Assembly (NCBI RefSeq): GCF_900187605.1
Contig: NZ_FYEA01000010.1
Location: 124,001 to 188,000 of the forward strand
Direction of reading: 5' to 3'
Source of the DNA: Pseudomonas sp. Irchel 3H7
GTDB taxonomy: Bacteria; Pseudomonadota; Gammaproteobacteria; Pseudomonadales; Pseudomonadaceae
Length of the DNA: 64,000 nucleotides
How positions within the stretch are numbered: position 1 is the stretch's first letter; every line of letters begins with the position of its first letter. Below, piece by piece: positions 1-6,554 of this stretch. The notes under the pieces are model-generated. The model searched no databases. It was given only the letters and a program-made list of their open reading frames with translations, and was not told where the DNA came from. The translations under genes were made by a program, and so were the position numbers.

Positions 1-63
1 CCGAAGGCTGCGATCTTTTGATCTTGTTTTTCACAAGCAAAGTCAAAAGATCGCAGCCTTCGG
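1..63. repeat. REP-like inverted repeat (gatctttt family)
   Basis: Two near-perfect arms (ccgaaggctgcgatctttt and its complement) face each other across an A/T-rich loop. The same sequence recurs around 1182, 11990, 31826, 58519 and 63911, so this is a dispersed element and not a one-off hairpin. It may begin before the window. It lies 3' of the binding-protein gene and its terminator. Confidence 0.85.
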
Positions 64-109
64 CAACTCCTACATGGGAAATGTGTGAAACAGGATAAAT
101 CATGGGCGC

Positions 110-148
110 AAAAAAAGTGGCCACCGCGCAAACGGGGCCACTTTTTTC
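110..148 (-). terminator. Rho-independent terminator
   Basis: A GTGGCC/GGCCAC-type stem is flanked by a run of A on one side and T on the other, so it can work in either direction. It sits just after the stop codon of the minus-strand binding-protein gene. Confidence 0.8.
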
Positions 149-157
149 TACGGCGTA

Positions 158-937
158 TTAATGGCCATACACGTCAAAGTCGAAGTACTTGTCCTGGACT
201 TTCTTGTACTCGCCATTGGCGCGGATTTCGCTGATGGCTTTGTTGAATTGCTCGGCCAGCGCGGTATCGCCCTTGCGCACCGCAATGCCGGCGCCGCCGC
301 CGAAGTACTTGGCGTCTTCATAGGTTGGGCCAACAAATTCGAAGCCTTTGCCGGCGTCGGTTTTCAGGAAACCGTCGCTGAGGTTGACCGAGTCGGCCAG
401 CATCGCGTCGATACGCCCGGAAACCATGTCGAGGTTGGCTTCCTGTTGCGAGCCGTAACGCACCAGGTCGATACCGGCCGGCACCAGTACTTCGGTGGCG
501 TAACGGTCGTGAGTACTGGCACGCAGCACGCCGACTTTCTTGCCTTTGAGCTCGGTCAGCGGGTCTTTGACACCGGAGCCTTCCTTCATCACGAAGCGCG
601 CCGGGGTGTGGTAGTACTTGATGGTGAAATCGACGTTCTTTTTGCGGTCGTCGGTGATGGTCATCGACGACAGGATCGCGTCGATCTTCTTCACTTTCAG
701 CGCCGGGATCAGGCCATCGAATTCCTGCTCGACCCAAGTGCATTTGACTTTCATCTGCGCGCACAGCGCATCGCCGATATCAACGTCGAAACCGGTCAGT
801 TTGCCGTCAGGGGTTTTCATCGAGAATGGCGGGTAACCGGCTTCGATACCGATGCGGATCGGCTTGGCGTCTTCGGCCACGGCGGTCAGGGACAACATCG
901 ACAGTGCCAGGGCACCGAACATCACTAGCTTCTTCAT
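158..937 (-). CDS. ABC transporter periplasmic amino-acid binding protein
   Basis: Periplasmic receptor of the lysine/arginine/ornithine/histidine (SBP_bac_3) family, 259 residues, the usual length. A signal peptide of about 21 residues ends in AVA-ED. The mature protein starts with the family pattern IRIGIEAGYPPFSMKTPDG, followed by GFDVDIGDALC and a W-V-E-Q-E-F-D-G-L-I-P-A-L segment typical of cationic amino-acid binders. The ATG has an AGGAG ribosome site 7-8 bases upstream. No permease or ATPase gene is next to it in the window, so it either serves a transporter encoded elsewhere or is an orphan receptor. The substrate cannot be read from sequence alone. A bidirectional terminator follows. 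Confidence 0.9.
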   Translation of the reverse strand: MKKLVMFGALALSMLSLTAVAEDAKPIRIGIEAGYPPFSMKTPDGKLTGFDVDIGDALCAQMKVKCTWVEQEFDGLIPALKVKKIDAILSSMTITDDRKKNVDFTIKYYHTPARFVMKEGSGVKDPLTELKGKKVGVLRASTHDRYATEVLVPAGIDLVRYGSQQEANLDMVSGRIDAMLADSVNLSDGFLKTDAGKGFEFVGPTYEDAKYFGGGAGIAVRKGDTALAEQFNKAISEIRANGEYKKVQDKYFDFDVYGH

Positions 938-1088
938 TTATAACTCCTGTGTGCGGAGGCTTTTATTGGCAGCTTTCGATTCAGCGTTCGGTCATGGCCA
1001 ATTGGCTACAAAAACCGAAGTGGCCGGCAGTCTATGGCGGCGCGCACAGGGTAAATTGTGTTTAAGCGACAAATACTTATGAAAGATC

Positions 1089-1122
1089 GGCGCACCGATT
1101 GACCGGGGTCAACGGGTGCGCC
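1089..1122. promoter_or_regulatory. Nested inverted repeat between binding protein and rhodanese genes
   Basis: Outer arms GGCGCACC and GGGTGCGCC enclose an inner palindrome TTGACCGGGGTCAA. No T-run follows on either strand, so it is not an obvious terminator. It could be an operator for the upstream region of the binding-protein gene or a transcript-end hairpin. The rest of the 938-1274 gap holds the binding-protein promoter region and a REP-like element. I see no gene in it. Confidence 0.4.
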
Positions 1123-1181
1123 GTCGTGGTGCAAGGGCTGTAGGACAAGTGCTTTTCCAGCGCAGAAAAACGCTGACTTTC

Positions 1182-1270
1182 CTGTAGGAGCTGCCGCAGG
1201 CTGCGATCTTTTGATCTGGCTTTTTAAACATCAAGATCAAAAGATCGCAACCTGCGGCTGCTCCTACAAG
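1182..1270. repeat. REP-like inverted repeat (gatctttt family)
   Basis: Arms ctgtaggagctgccgcagg-ctgcgatctttt and their near-complement (gatcgcaacctgcggctgctcctacaag) flank a short A/T loop. This is the same family as positions 1-63. It ends 4 bases before the stop of the rhodanese gene, where it may stabilise the 3' end of that mRNA. Confidence 0.85.
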
Positions 1271-1274
1271 GGGA

Positions 1275-1703
1275 TCAGCATTCGCAGCCGATGGCGGTTT
1301 TGGCGGCTTGTTCAACGCTCAGTTGAAAACCTTCATCCAGCCATCCGGTCACGCCACCGATCATCTCCTTGACCGGGTAACCCAGCGCCGCCAGTTTTAC
1401 CGCCGCCTTGTTCGCGCCGTTGCAGTGCGGGCCGGCGCAATAGACCACGAACAGCGTGGTTTTCGGGTAACTCGCCAACTCCGCCGCCGTCAGCAAACGG
1501 TTCGGGATATTGATCGCGCCCGGCACATGCCCGCGCTCATAGGCCAGTGGTCCACGGACATCGACCAGAACAAAATCAATCTCGCCAGCCTCCTGGCTAC
1601 TGAAGACGTCGGAACAATCAGTTTCGAAGGTCAGACGATTGCTGAAGTGCATCAGGGCGATCGCCGACGGCGCCGCAGGGATGTCGCGAACCAGGCTGGT
1701 CAT
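1275..1703 (-). CDS. Rhodanese-like domain protein
   Basis: Single rhodanese (sulfurtransferase-type) domain of 142 residues. The fold is marked by FVLVDVRGPLAYERGHVPGA (substrate-binding CH2A-like segment) and by the active-site loop VVYCAGPHCNGANKAA, in which the first Cys is the expected persulfide-forming residue. The C-terminus ends in C-E-C, which is uncommon and might bind a metal or carry a second redox pair. A longer reading frame exists, but the ATG used here has a GGAGC ribosome site 7 bases upstream and gives a normal N-terminus. It is divergent from an FtrA-type regulator, a pairing I recall from other Pseudomonas genomes, so it is the likely target. The true substrate is unknown. 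Confidence 0.85.
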   Translation of the reverse strand: MTSLVRDIPAAPSAIALMHFSNRLTFETDCSDVFSSQEAGEIDFVLVDVRGPLAYERGHVPGAINIPNRLLTAAELASYPKTTLFVVYCAGPHCNGANKAAVKLAALGYPVKEMIGGVTGWLDEGFQLSVEQAAKTAIGCEC

Positions 1704-1804
1704 GGGTGTTGCTCCTTTATCTGAACGGGTGTGAACAGACTTTATCGAGCGGCCGCTTGCGGCTACAGTGGCGCACAAGACACTCACCGGGAATTTTCCG
1801 CCAA

Positions 1805-2779
1805 ATGCCGACATCACCAGGTCTGGTCGCGATTCTGGCCTACGACGGCCTCTGCACATTCGAGTTCGGCATCGCCGTGGAGGTCTTTGGCCTGACCCGG
1901 CCGGAGTTCGATTTCCCGTGGTACACCCACGCCATCGCGGCGGTCGATCAAGGCCCGATGCGTGCCTTGGGCGGGATTCAGGTGCTGGCCGATGGCGGCC
2001 TGGAATTGTTGGCCGAGGCGCGCACCATCATCATTCCCGGCTGGCGCGACCGTAACGCGGCGGTGCCGAATGAACTGCTCGATGCATTGCGTCAGGCCCA
2101 TGCCCGGGGTGCGCGGTTGCTGTCGATTTGCTCCGGTGTATTTGTGCTGGCGGCCACCGGCCTGCTTGACGGGCATGGCGCGACGACGCATTGGCGTTAC
2201 ACGGCGGAACTGGCGCAGCGCTTCCCGGCGATTGCCGTCGATGCCGATGTGCTTTACGTCGATTCCGGCCAGTTGATCACCTCGGCCGGCAGCGCTGCCG
2301 GAATCGATGCCTGCCTGCATCTGGTGGCGCGGGACTTCGGCACGCAAGTCGCCAACTCGGTGGCGCGGCGTCTGGTGATGTCACCGCAACGCACCGGCGG
2401 TCAGGCGCAGTTCATTCCGACCCCGGTCAGCCCGACACCGCGCAACGATCTGTCGCGGGTGATGCAATGGGCGCGCGAGCGCTTGCATGAACCGCTGGAA
2501 GTGCGTGATCTGGCCAGTGAAGCGGCGATGAGTGAGCGCACGTTTCTGCGGCGTTTTACCGAGGCCAGTGGGCAGTCGCCGAAGGCGTGGTTGCAGCATG
2601 AACGGTTAGCGCGGGCGCGGGAGTTGCTGGAGAGTACGCCGCATAACACCGAGCAGATTGCCGAGCGTTGCGGTTATCGGTCGGTGGAGAGTTTTCGTGT
2701 GGCGTTTCGTGGGGTGGTGGGGGTGCCGCCTTCTGTTTATAGGGAGCGGTTTGGGCGCGGCGTGAGGGTTGAATCCTGA
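1805..2779 (+). CDS. ftrA: GlxA/FtrA-type AraC-family transcriptional regulator
   Basis: Regulator of 324 residues with an N-terminal DJ-1/PfpI-like domain (about 1-190, with the nucleophile-elbow motif SICSGVFVLAATGLLDG) and a C-terminal AraC double helix-turn-helix (about 225-320, with LASEAAMSERTFLRRFTEAS and IAERCGYRSVESFRVAFR). This layout defines the GlxA group, in which the DJ-1 part acts as a sensor and not as an enzyme. The start at the internal ATG is chosen because the preceding 33 residues are atypical and would overlap the divergent promoter. It is divergent from the rhodanese gene, which it probably controls. A REP pair follows the stop. Confidence 0.85.
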   Translation: MPTSPGLVAILAYDGLCTFEFGIAVEVFGLTRPEFDFPWYTHAIAAVDQGPMRALGGIQVLADGGLELLAEARTIIIPGWRDRNAAVPNELLDALRQAHARGARLLSICSGVFVLAATGLLDGHGATTHWRYTAELAQRFPAIAVDADVLYVDSGQLITSAGSAAGIDACLHLVARDFGTQVANSVARRLVMSPQRTGGQAQFIPTPVSPTPRNDLSRVMQWARERLHEPLEVRDLASEAAMSERTFLRRFTEASGQSPKAWLQHERLARARELLESTPHNTEQIAERCGYRSVESFRVAFRGVVGVPPSVYRERFGRGVRVES

Positions 2780-2791
2780 GGTGATTTTGAA

Positions 2792-2869
2792 GGCGCCTTC
2801 GCGGGCAAGCTCGCTCCCACAGGGGGTACGCATTTCAAAGGTGGGAGCGAGCCTGCTCGCGTAGGCGCC
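2792..2869. repeat. REP pair (gcgagc family)
   Basis: Two oppositely oriented copies built on cgcgggcaagctcgctcccac and its near-complement, separated by about 20 bases. The outer ends (ggcgcc) also pair. It resembles the P. fluorescens REP doublets seen at 3887, 25174, 26010, 28429 and 30558. Confidence 0.85.
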
Positions 2870-2919
2870 CAGTCAAACGCAGCATTATTTAGACATCAGC
2901 CATGAGGCTACAGCGCCTT

Positions 2920-3200
2920 GCGCCTTTGCCTACAACTACGCCAGAATCCGCCGGCTTGTGCGGCTTGGGGGCTGCCGGTAACTTGGTTCGCGTCACTGAA
3001 TGTTCAGTGATCGGGTTTAGTCGCTCGGTAATCCACTTAAACTGCACAACGTTCCAGACAGTAGGTATTTCGATACCTCACTCAATGGTAGCTGTGCGCA
3101 GGGCGCCTTCGGGTGCGCCGGTTTTGGTGGGTTTACCGGTCGACTAACCTGTGTACAGCTGCCACCTTTTCGTTTAGTCGCGAGGTGGTGTCGGCATCAA
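2920..3200 (+). ncRNA. Structured leader RNA candidate upstream of DUF6124 gene (possible C4-like antisense RNA)
   Basis: The gap before the DUF6124 gene holds no convincing ORF but is dense in inverted repeats. TCACTGAA/TTCAGTGA lies at 2993-3010. A UUCG-capped hairpin AGGTAT-TTCG-ATACCT lies at 3063-3078. A 14-pair helix joins 3086-3099 with 3151-3164 and encloses the GGCGC/GCGCC hairpin (3102-3119) and the CCGGT/ACCGG hairpin (3118-3139). The closing hairpin CCACCT (3162-3167)/AGGTGG (3183-3188) shares bases with the long helix, so the two are mutually exclusive. The stretch from 2925 (gcctacaactacgccagaa) reminds me of the C4 antisense RNA leaders of P1/P4-type phages. That is from memory and needs a covariance-model search. 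Confidence 0.4.
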
Positions 3201-3216
3201 TTTGGAAACCTACACA

Positions 3217-3597
3217 ATGTTCAAAGTCACGCCGAATCCACCTGAAACAGAAGCGGAAGTCGATCCAAACCCAACATCCCCCTACTCCGCACCGGGCTCC
3301 AGAAAACTCCACGAAGCCGCCGAACGCGCCCTCGACCACTACCTGAAACCCACACCGCCTTCACCACCGCGCAGACCCAGCACCATGTTCCTCGTCGACC
3401 CCAACACCGGCGCCGAAGACCTCATGGCCCACGCCTGCGAATCCATGGCTTCGGCCAGCATCATGCTCAGCGACTTCGCCGCCCTGCTCGACTCGCCCTA
3501 CCGCAACACCGTGCTCGGCATTCAACAAGTGGTCATGCTCGGCGAACTCGCGGTCAACCGCGCCCTCGACAAAATCGACCCCGCACTGAGGCAATAA
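3217..3597 (+). CDS. DUF6124 family protein
   Basis: A 126-residue protein of unknown function, recognised by the family-typical start MFKVTPNPPE, the stretch SRKLHEAAERALDHYLKP, and a helical C-terminal half with an ASIMLSDFAALL-type segment and GIQQVVMLGELAVNRALD. Proline-rich linkers separate a short N-terminal part from the helical bundle. I recall many paralogues in Pseudomonas, commonly after the same kind of long leader. The start is the ATG that gives the canonical N-terminus; a TTG five codons upstream is less likely. It is followed after 2 bases by a small immunity-like gene, so the two are probably co-transcribed. Confidence 0.8.
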   Translation: MFKVTPNPPETEAEVDPNPTSPYSAPGSRKLHEAAERALDHYLKPTPPSPPRRPSTMFLVDPNTGAEDLMAHACESMASASIMLSDFAALLDSPYRNTVLGIQQVVMLGELAVNRALDKIDPALRQ

Positions 3598-3599
3598 TC

Positions 3600-3869
3600 A
3601 TGTCCAACAAAACCGATGCACAAGTCGTCGCGGCACTGGTGGCGATGGGTTTCAACGAACGGGACGGACGCTGGGCACAGAACGCCTGCCTGGTGCTGTT
3701 CGAAAGCGAACGCGAAACCATCGTCGCCTCCGCCGTCACCGTCCTTCCCCAACTCGATGAACTGGAAATCGACGCCGTTCTACCCGCTCTGCGCCGCGTA
3801 ACCCGCCGGTTCCCCTCACTGCAAAAAACCGTGGCCGACACACTGGCCGAAATGGCCCACGCAGCCTGA
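3600..3869 (+). CDS. Small immunity-like helical protein (homologue of the 5659 gene product)
   Basis: An 89-residue, probably all-helical, HEAT-like protein. It shares a clear core with the protein encoded at 5659-5994: AALV-x2-G-x-NE-x-D-x2-WAQ-x2-CL, then E-x-IVA-x-A-x-T-x-L, and a closing PSLQ-x4-DTL. That homologue stands directly behind a bacteriocin and its first downstream gene, so an immunity role is inferred for this one too, although no toxin is attached to it. It begins 2 bases after the DUF6124 stop. It may be an orphan immunity gene left from an earlier toxin cassette, or one that protects against a rival's variant. Function is not established. Confidence 0.7.
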   Translation: MSNKTDAQVVAALVAMGFNERDGRWAQNACLVLFESERETIVASAVTVLPQLDELEIDAVLPALRRVTRRFPSLQKTVADTLAEMAHAA

Positions 3870-3886
3870 TTGACCGCGTGATCGTT

Positions 3887-3983
3887 CTTCGCGAGCAGGC
3901 TCGCTCCCACACTAGATCGGTGGTGCACTCAAATCCCATGAGCATCCGCGATCAACAGTAGGAGTGAGCCTGCTCGCGATGGC
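3887..3983. repeat. REP pair (gcgagc family)
   Basis: Facing copies of cgcgagcaggctcgctcccac and gtaggagtgagcctgctcgcgatgg are separated by about 55 bases. The pair sits between the immunity-like gene and the bacteriocin. The remaining 3984-4175 is A/T-rich and must carry the bacteriocin promoter, but I cannot assign -35/-10 boxes. Confidence 0.8.
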
Positions 3984-4175
3984 TTTCTTTCTGCTAACAA
4001 ATATCTGAAAACCAGACCATAGGAAGGCCCGAGCGAGTTGGCGTACCTGCCGATGTACCAATCCTGATTTTTTACACTTGTAACAACTGTCGAAATTTCA
4101 GACCCGTCCTACATCCATCAAACGTCCATTCATTTAGCGTCCGCATCGTTTTCTGACGAAAGAACAAGGACGCTC

Positions 4176-5396
4176 ATGGCGCGAAAGACAGACAGACCTC
4201 GGGTTCAAAACCCACCGGCCGGTGACGGACACCACATCACTAGCCGCTATATGACCGACAGCGAGTTGGCAGAGCGGGAAGCTAGACAAACCGCCTATGA
4301 CGATATGCTTGCCAGACAGCAAGCCTACGAAAATAGCCTAATCAAACAACCACAACAGCCTATGCCCGATGCAAAAGGTTGCGTGTTCGCTAAAAGCTGC
4401 CAGCTTCCGGATGGTGTAATCAACCATGTCAGTAGTACCGGATTTATTCCGGTCGAGAAGTTGGCTGATTTTGGAGAGTTGTCTTTGTTGGGCGGCCGCG
4501 AGCGAGACACTGCTGGGAACATTCCGCTAAAAAAAGTAGGAGGCCGTAATTTTCCTGCTGAGGCAGGAACGCTTCTATTAGCTACGACTACCACTGCAAG
4601 CCCAGGCGCAAGTGCGGTGAGTGGTGCAAGTGCAGTGACGGGAGGTGTTGTCGCTGGTGCATTGCTCGGCATGGTTGCTCTGCTTTGGCCTTCGAGTTTG
4701 GGCGACAGCTCGCTATACACAGAAGAACAACTTAAATCGCTTGAGAAAGGTCGCACTCGTGTCCGATTGCGTTTAGAACAACAAGCCGACGGCACCTTGA
4801 AAGGATATGGGTACAACACCCAGACGCGCAGCGATTGGGAGATGATTCCTGTCGTACGGTTCGTGAAGCAAGGCACCCAGCAAGTCGCAGATTTCGGTAA
4901 TGGCGCAAAATTGATCTGGACACCCGCCGTAGACCCCACCAAGACAACGGTAATTCCACCGCTGGAAGGCGCACCGCAAATACCCCAGATCTGGATTTAC
5001 CCGCCGACTGAGCAAGCAGACAAGATCATCGTTAATCCGGTTTACCCGCCTGAATACCACGATTTCATCCTGGTTTTTCCGGCTGACTCCGGGGTGTCGC
5101 CCCTGTATGTTGTGATTTCAAGGCGCGCTCTCGGCGGCGATATCAAGTACCACAGACCTCCCGCAACACTTCCCGCATTCCCGGATGCTTTTCCTGTCAA
5201 ATCCAAAAGCAGTGTTCAAGGTGGAGGCGGTAGACGCAGCCGATGGAAGGATAGAAAAGGCCGGATCTTTGAATGGGACAGTAAAACCGGTGCTATCGAG
5301 CTTTATAACAAGCAAGGCAAGCATCTTGGCGAGTTTAACCACGAGACCGGGGAACAAATCGATCCCGCAGACCCCGAAAGATCAACCCCGAAGTAA
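4176..5396 (+). CDS. S-type pyocin/colicin E3-type ribosomal RNase bacteriocin
   Basis: A 406-residue toxin. Residues about 190-325 match the S-type pyocin translocation-type domain (VRLRLEQQADGTLKGYGYN through FPADSGVSPLYVVISRR). The C-terminus from Gly349 (GGGGRRSRW, RIFEWDSKTG, KHLGEF, TGEQIDP-x-DP-x-R) lines up well with the colicin E3/cloacin 16S rRNase domain as I remember it. That enzyme cuts the decoding centre of 16S rRNA and stops translation. The Asp/His/Glu catalytic residues of E3 lie just before the Gly stretch; D-I-K-Y-H is present here but I cannot align them with certainty. A hydrophobic Ala/Gly-rich stretch spans about 140-165. There is no PAAR motif, no signal peptide and no obvious long receptor-binding domain, and at 406 residues it is short for an S-type pyocin, so the delivery route is unclear. 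GC is visibly lower than in the flanks, suggesting transfer. Confidence 0.85.
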   Translation: MARKTDRPRVQNPPAGDGHHITSRYMTDSELAEREARQTAYDDMLARQQAYENSLIKQPQQPMPDAKGCVFAKSCQLPDGVINHVSSTGFIPVEKLADFGELSLLGGRERDTAGNIPLKKVGGRNFPAEAGTLLLATTTTASPGASAVSGASAVTGGVVAGALLGMVALLWPSSLGDSSLYTEEQLKSLEKGRTRVRLRLEQQADGTLKGYGYNTQTRSDWEMIPVVRFVKQGTQQVADFGNGAKLIWTPAVDPTKTTVIPPLEGAPQIPQIWIYPPTEQADKIIVNPVYPPEYHDFILVFPADSGVSPLYVVISRRALGGDIKYHRPPATLPAFPDAFPVKSKSSVQGGGGRRSRWKDRKGRIFEWDSKTGAIELYNKQGKHLGEFNHETGEQIDPADPERSTPK

Positions 5397-5410
5397 ACAG
5401 GAGGCTACAG

Positions 5411-5650
5411 ATGTTTTTATGGATTAGCGGTTTCTTAAAGGGTGACGACGAAGACGACACCTTAAAATACCAACTTACAGTTGGGCCGAAATTTGAACCG
5501 GCAGTTCTGGCTGCAATGGGTTGGAAAAGCCTTGACGAAAGTCCCGACGGCGAGTGGCTGCTGACACTGGATCAAGCTCAAAAAATCGGCATGGCGGTTA
5601 ACGAACAACTGCCAGCGGAACTCGATCTTTTTATCGGCATCAGGGGTTAA
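5411..5650 (+). CDS. Putative bacteriocin immunity protein
   Basis: A 79-residue acidic protein starting 14 bases after the toxin stop, with a strong GGAGG ribosome site. Its position right behind an E3-type RNase is where the cognate immunity gene normally sits. Its length is close to the roughly 84-residue E3 immunity protein, and its acidity (G-D-D-E-D-D, L-D-E-S-P-D-G-E, E-L-D-L-F) suits binding to a basic RNase domain. I do not see the E3-immunity sequence pattern itself, so this may be a different immunity family. The neighbour at 5659 could share or replace the role. Confidence 0.6.
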   Translation: MFLWISGFLKGDDEDDTLKYQLTVGPKFEPAVLAAMGWKSLDESPDGEWLLTLDQAQKIGMAVNEQLPAELDLFIGIRG

Positions 5651-5658
5651 CTTCGGCA

Positions 5659-5994
5659 ATGAGCCTCATCTACCAAAACCCATCGATAAACCACGATGAG
5701 GCCGTCCGCCTACTTTCCAGCGGCATAGATGCAAACGTAATCGCCGCACTCGTATCCATTGGCCTAAATGAAACCGACAGAAATTGGGCTCAGGACATCT
5801 GCCTGAAATACCTCACCAGCAAAACCGAAGCAATTGTGGCCGCTGCGGCTACTGCACTCGGGCACATCGCTCGCGGACATGGCGAGCTGGATACTGAAAC
5901 AGTTTTTGCGGCACTCGAATCAGCCAAGCAAATGCACCCTTCACTGCAAGGAATCATCGAAGACACGCTTGACGATATAGACGTATTCACCTGA
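5659..5994 (+). CDS. HEAT-like immunity-associated protein
   Basis: A 111-residue, mostly helical protein beginning 8 bases after the previous stop, hence part of the toxin transcript. The core AALVSIGLNETDRNWAQDIC and the closing PSLQGIIEDTLDD are shared with the protein at 3600-3869, and the two are clearly homologous. Compared with that copy it has an N-terminal extension (about 24 residues) and a short insertion (A-R-G-H-G). An accessory or second immunity role is inferred from position only. A 13-bp-arm hairpin follows its stop. Confidence 0.7.
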   Translation: MSLIYQNPSINHDEAVRLLSSGIDANVIAALVSIGLNETDRNWAQDICLKYLTSKTEAIVAAAATALGHIARGHGELDTETVFAALESAKQMHPSLQGIIEDTLDDIDVFT

Positions 5995-6008
5995 TCCACC
6001 CTGACGGC

Positions 6009-6039
6009 ATTTGGATGAAGTAACGGACTTCATCCAAAT
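6009..6039. terminator. Hairpin between convergent genes
   Basis: Perfect 13-bp arms (ATTTGGATGAAGT and its complement) with a 5-base loop AACGG lie between the end of the toxin block and the end of the FKBP gene. There is no clear T-run, so it is either a weak bidirectional terminator or a mRNA-end stabiliser. Confidence 0.55.
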
Positions 6040-6053
6040 CGACGTCCCCTACC

Positions 6054-6392
6054 TCAATCCTCCCGCGTCAACACTTCCAACAACTCAATCTCAAACACCA
6101 GATTCGAACCCGGCGGGATCTTGCCCATCGTCCGCTCGCCATAGCCCAGATGCGCCGGCACCAGCAATTTACGCTTGCCACCCACTTGCATCCCCATCAA
6201 ACCTTGATCCCAACCCTTGATCACCCGCCCCGTGCCAATCACGCACTGAAAAGGTTTGCCACGGCTGTAGGAAGAATCGAACTCGCTGCCGTCTTCCAGC
6301 CATCCGGTGTATTGGGTGGTGATCAGCGCGCCTTTGACGGCGGCTTTGCCTTCGCCGACCTGAAGGTCGATTACCTGCAGTTCATCATTCAT
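6054..6392 (-). CDS. FKBP-type peptidyl-prolyl cis-trans isomerase
   Basis: Single-domain, 112-residue FKBP that catalyses proline isomerisation during folding. The family landmarks are all present: V-x-Y-T-G-W-L-E-D-G-S-x-F-D-S-S, the R-G-K-P-F segment, VIKGWDQGLMGMQVGGKRKL, the LGYGER loop, IPPGSNLVFEIELLEV. There is no signal peptide, so it is cytoplasmic. The start MNDELQV is preferred over upstream in-frame starts, which add 39 atypical residues. Convergent with the bacteriocin cassette. Confidence 0.9.
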   Translation of the reverse strand: MNDELQVIDLQVGEGKAAVKGALITTQYTGWLEDGSEFDSSYSRGKPFQCVIGTGRVIKGWDQGLMGMQVGGKRKLLVPAHLGYGERTMGKIPPGSNLVFEIELLEVLTRED

Positions 6393-6554
6393 AACATTCA
6401 CTCTATTGTTCAGCCGGCCGCCGTTTTCCCAGAAATGCCGGGGATTGGCAACCTGCCAGCGCAGATCAACATGTATCCGAACCGAGTATTGAAGCATTAA
6501 CATAGCCAACCGCCACTACTCTACGGATCGATTCGCCATGCTGGCAGCACCCGA

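Noticed and set aside
2902..3147. 81-codon frame in the DUF6124 leader
   Set aside because: It runs through all the leader hairpins and has no ribosome site. A phage Ash-like peptide was considered because of its A-P-S-G-A-P-V-L-V-G segment but could not be supported.
4087..4101. LexA-like site CTG-TCGAAATTT-CAG upstream of the bacteriocin
   Set aside because: The spacing is 9 bases and not the 10 of the Pseudomonas/E. coli LexA box, so SOS control is not claimed.
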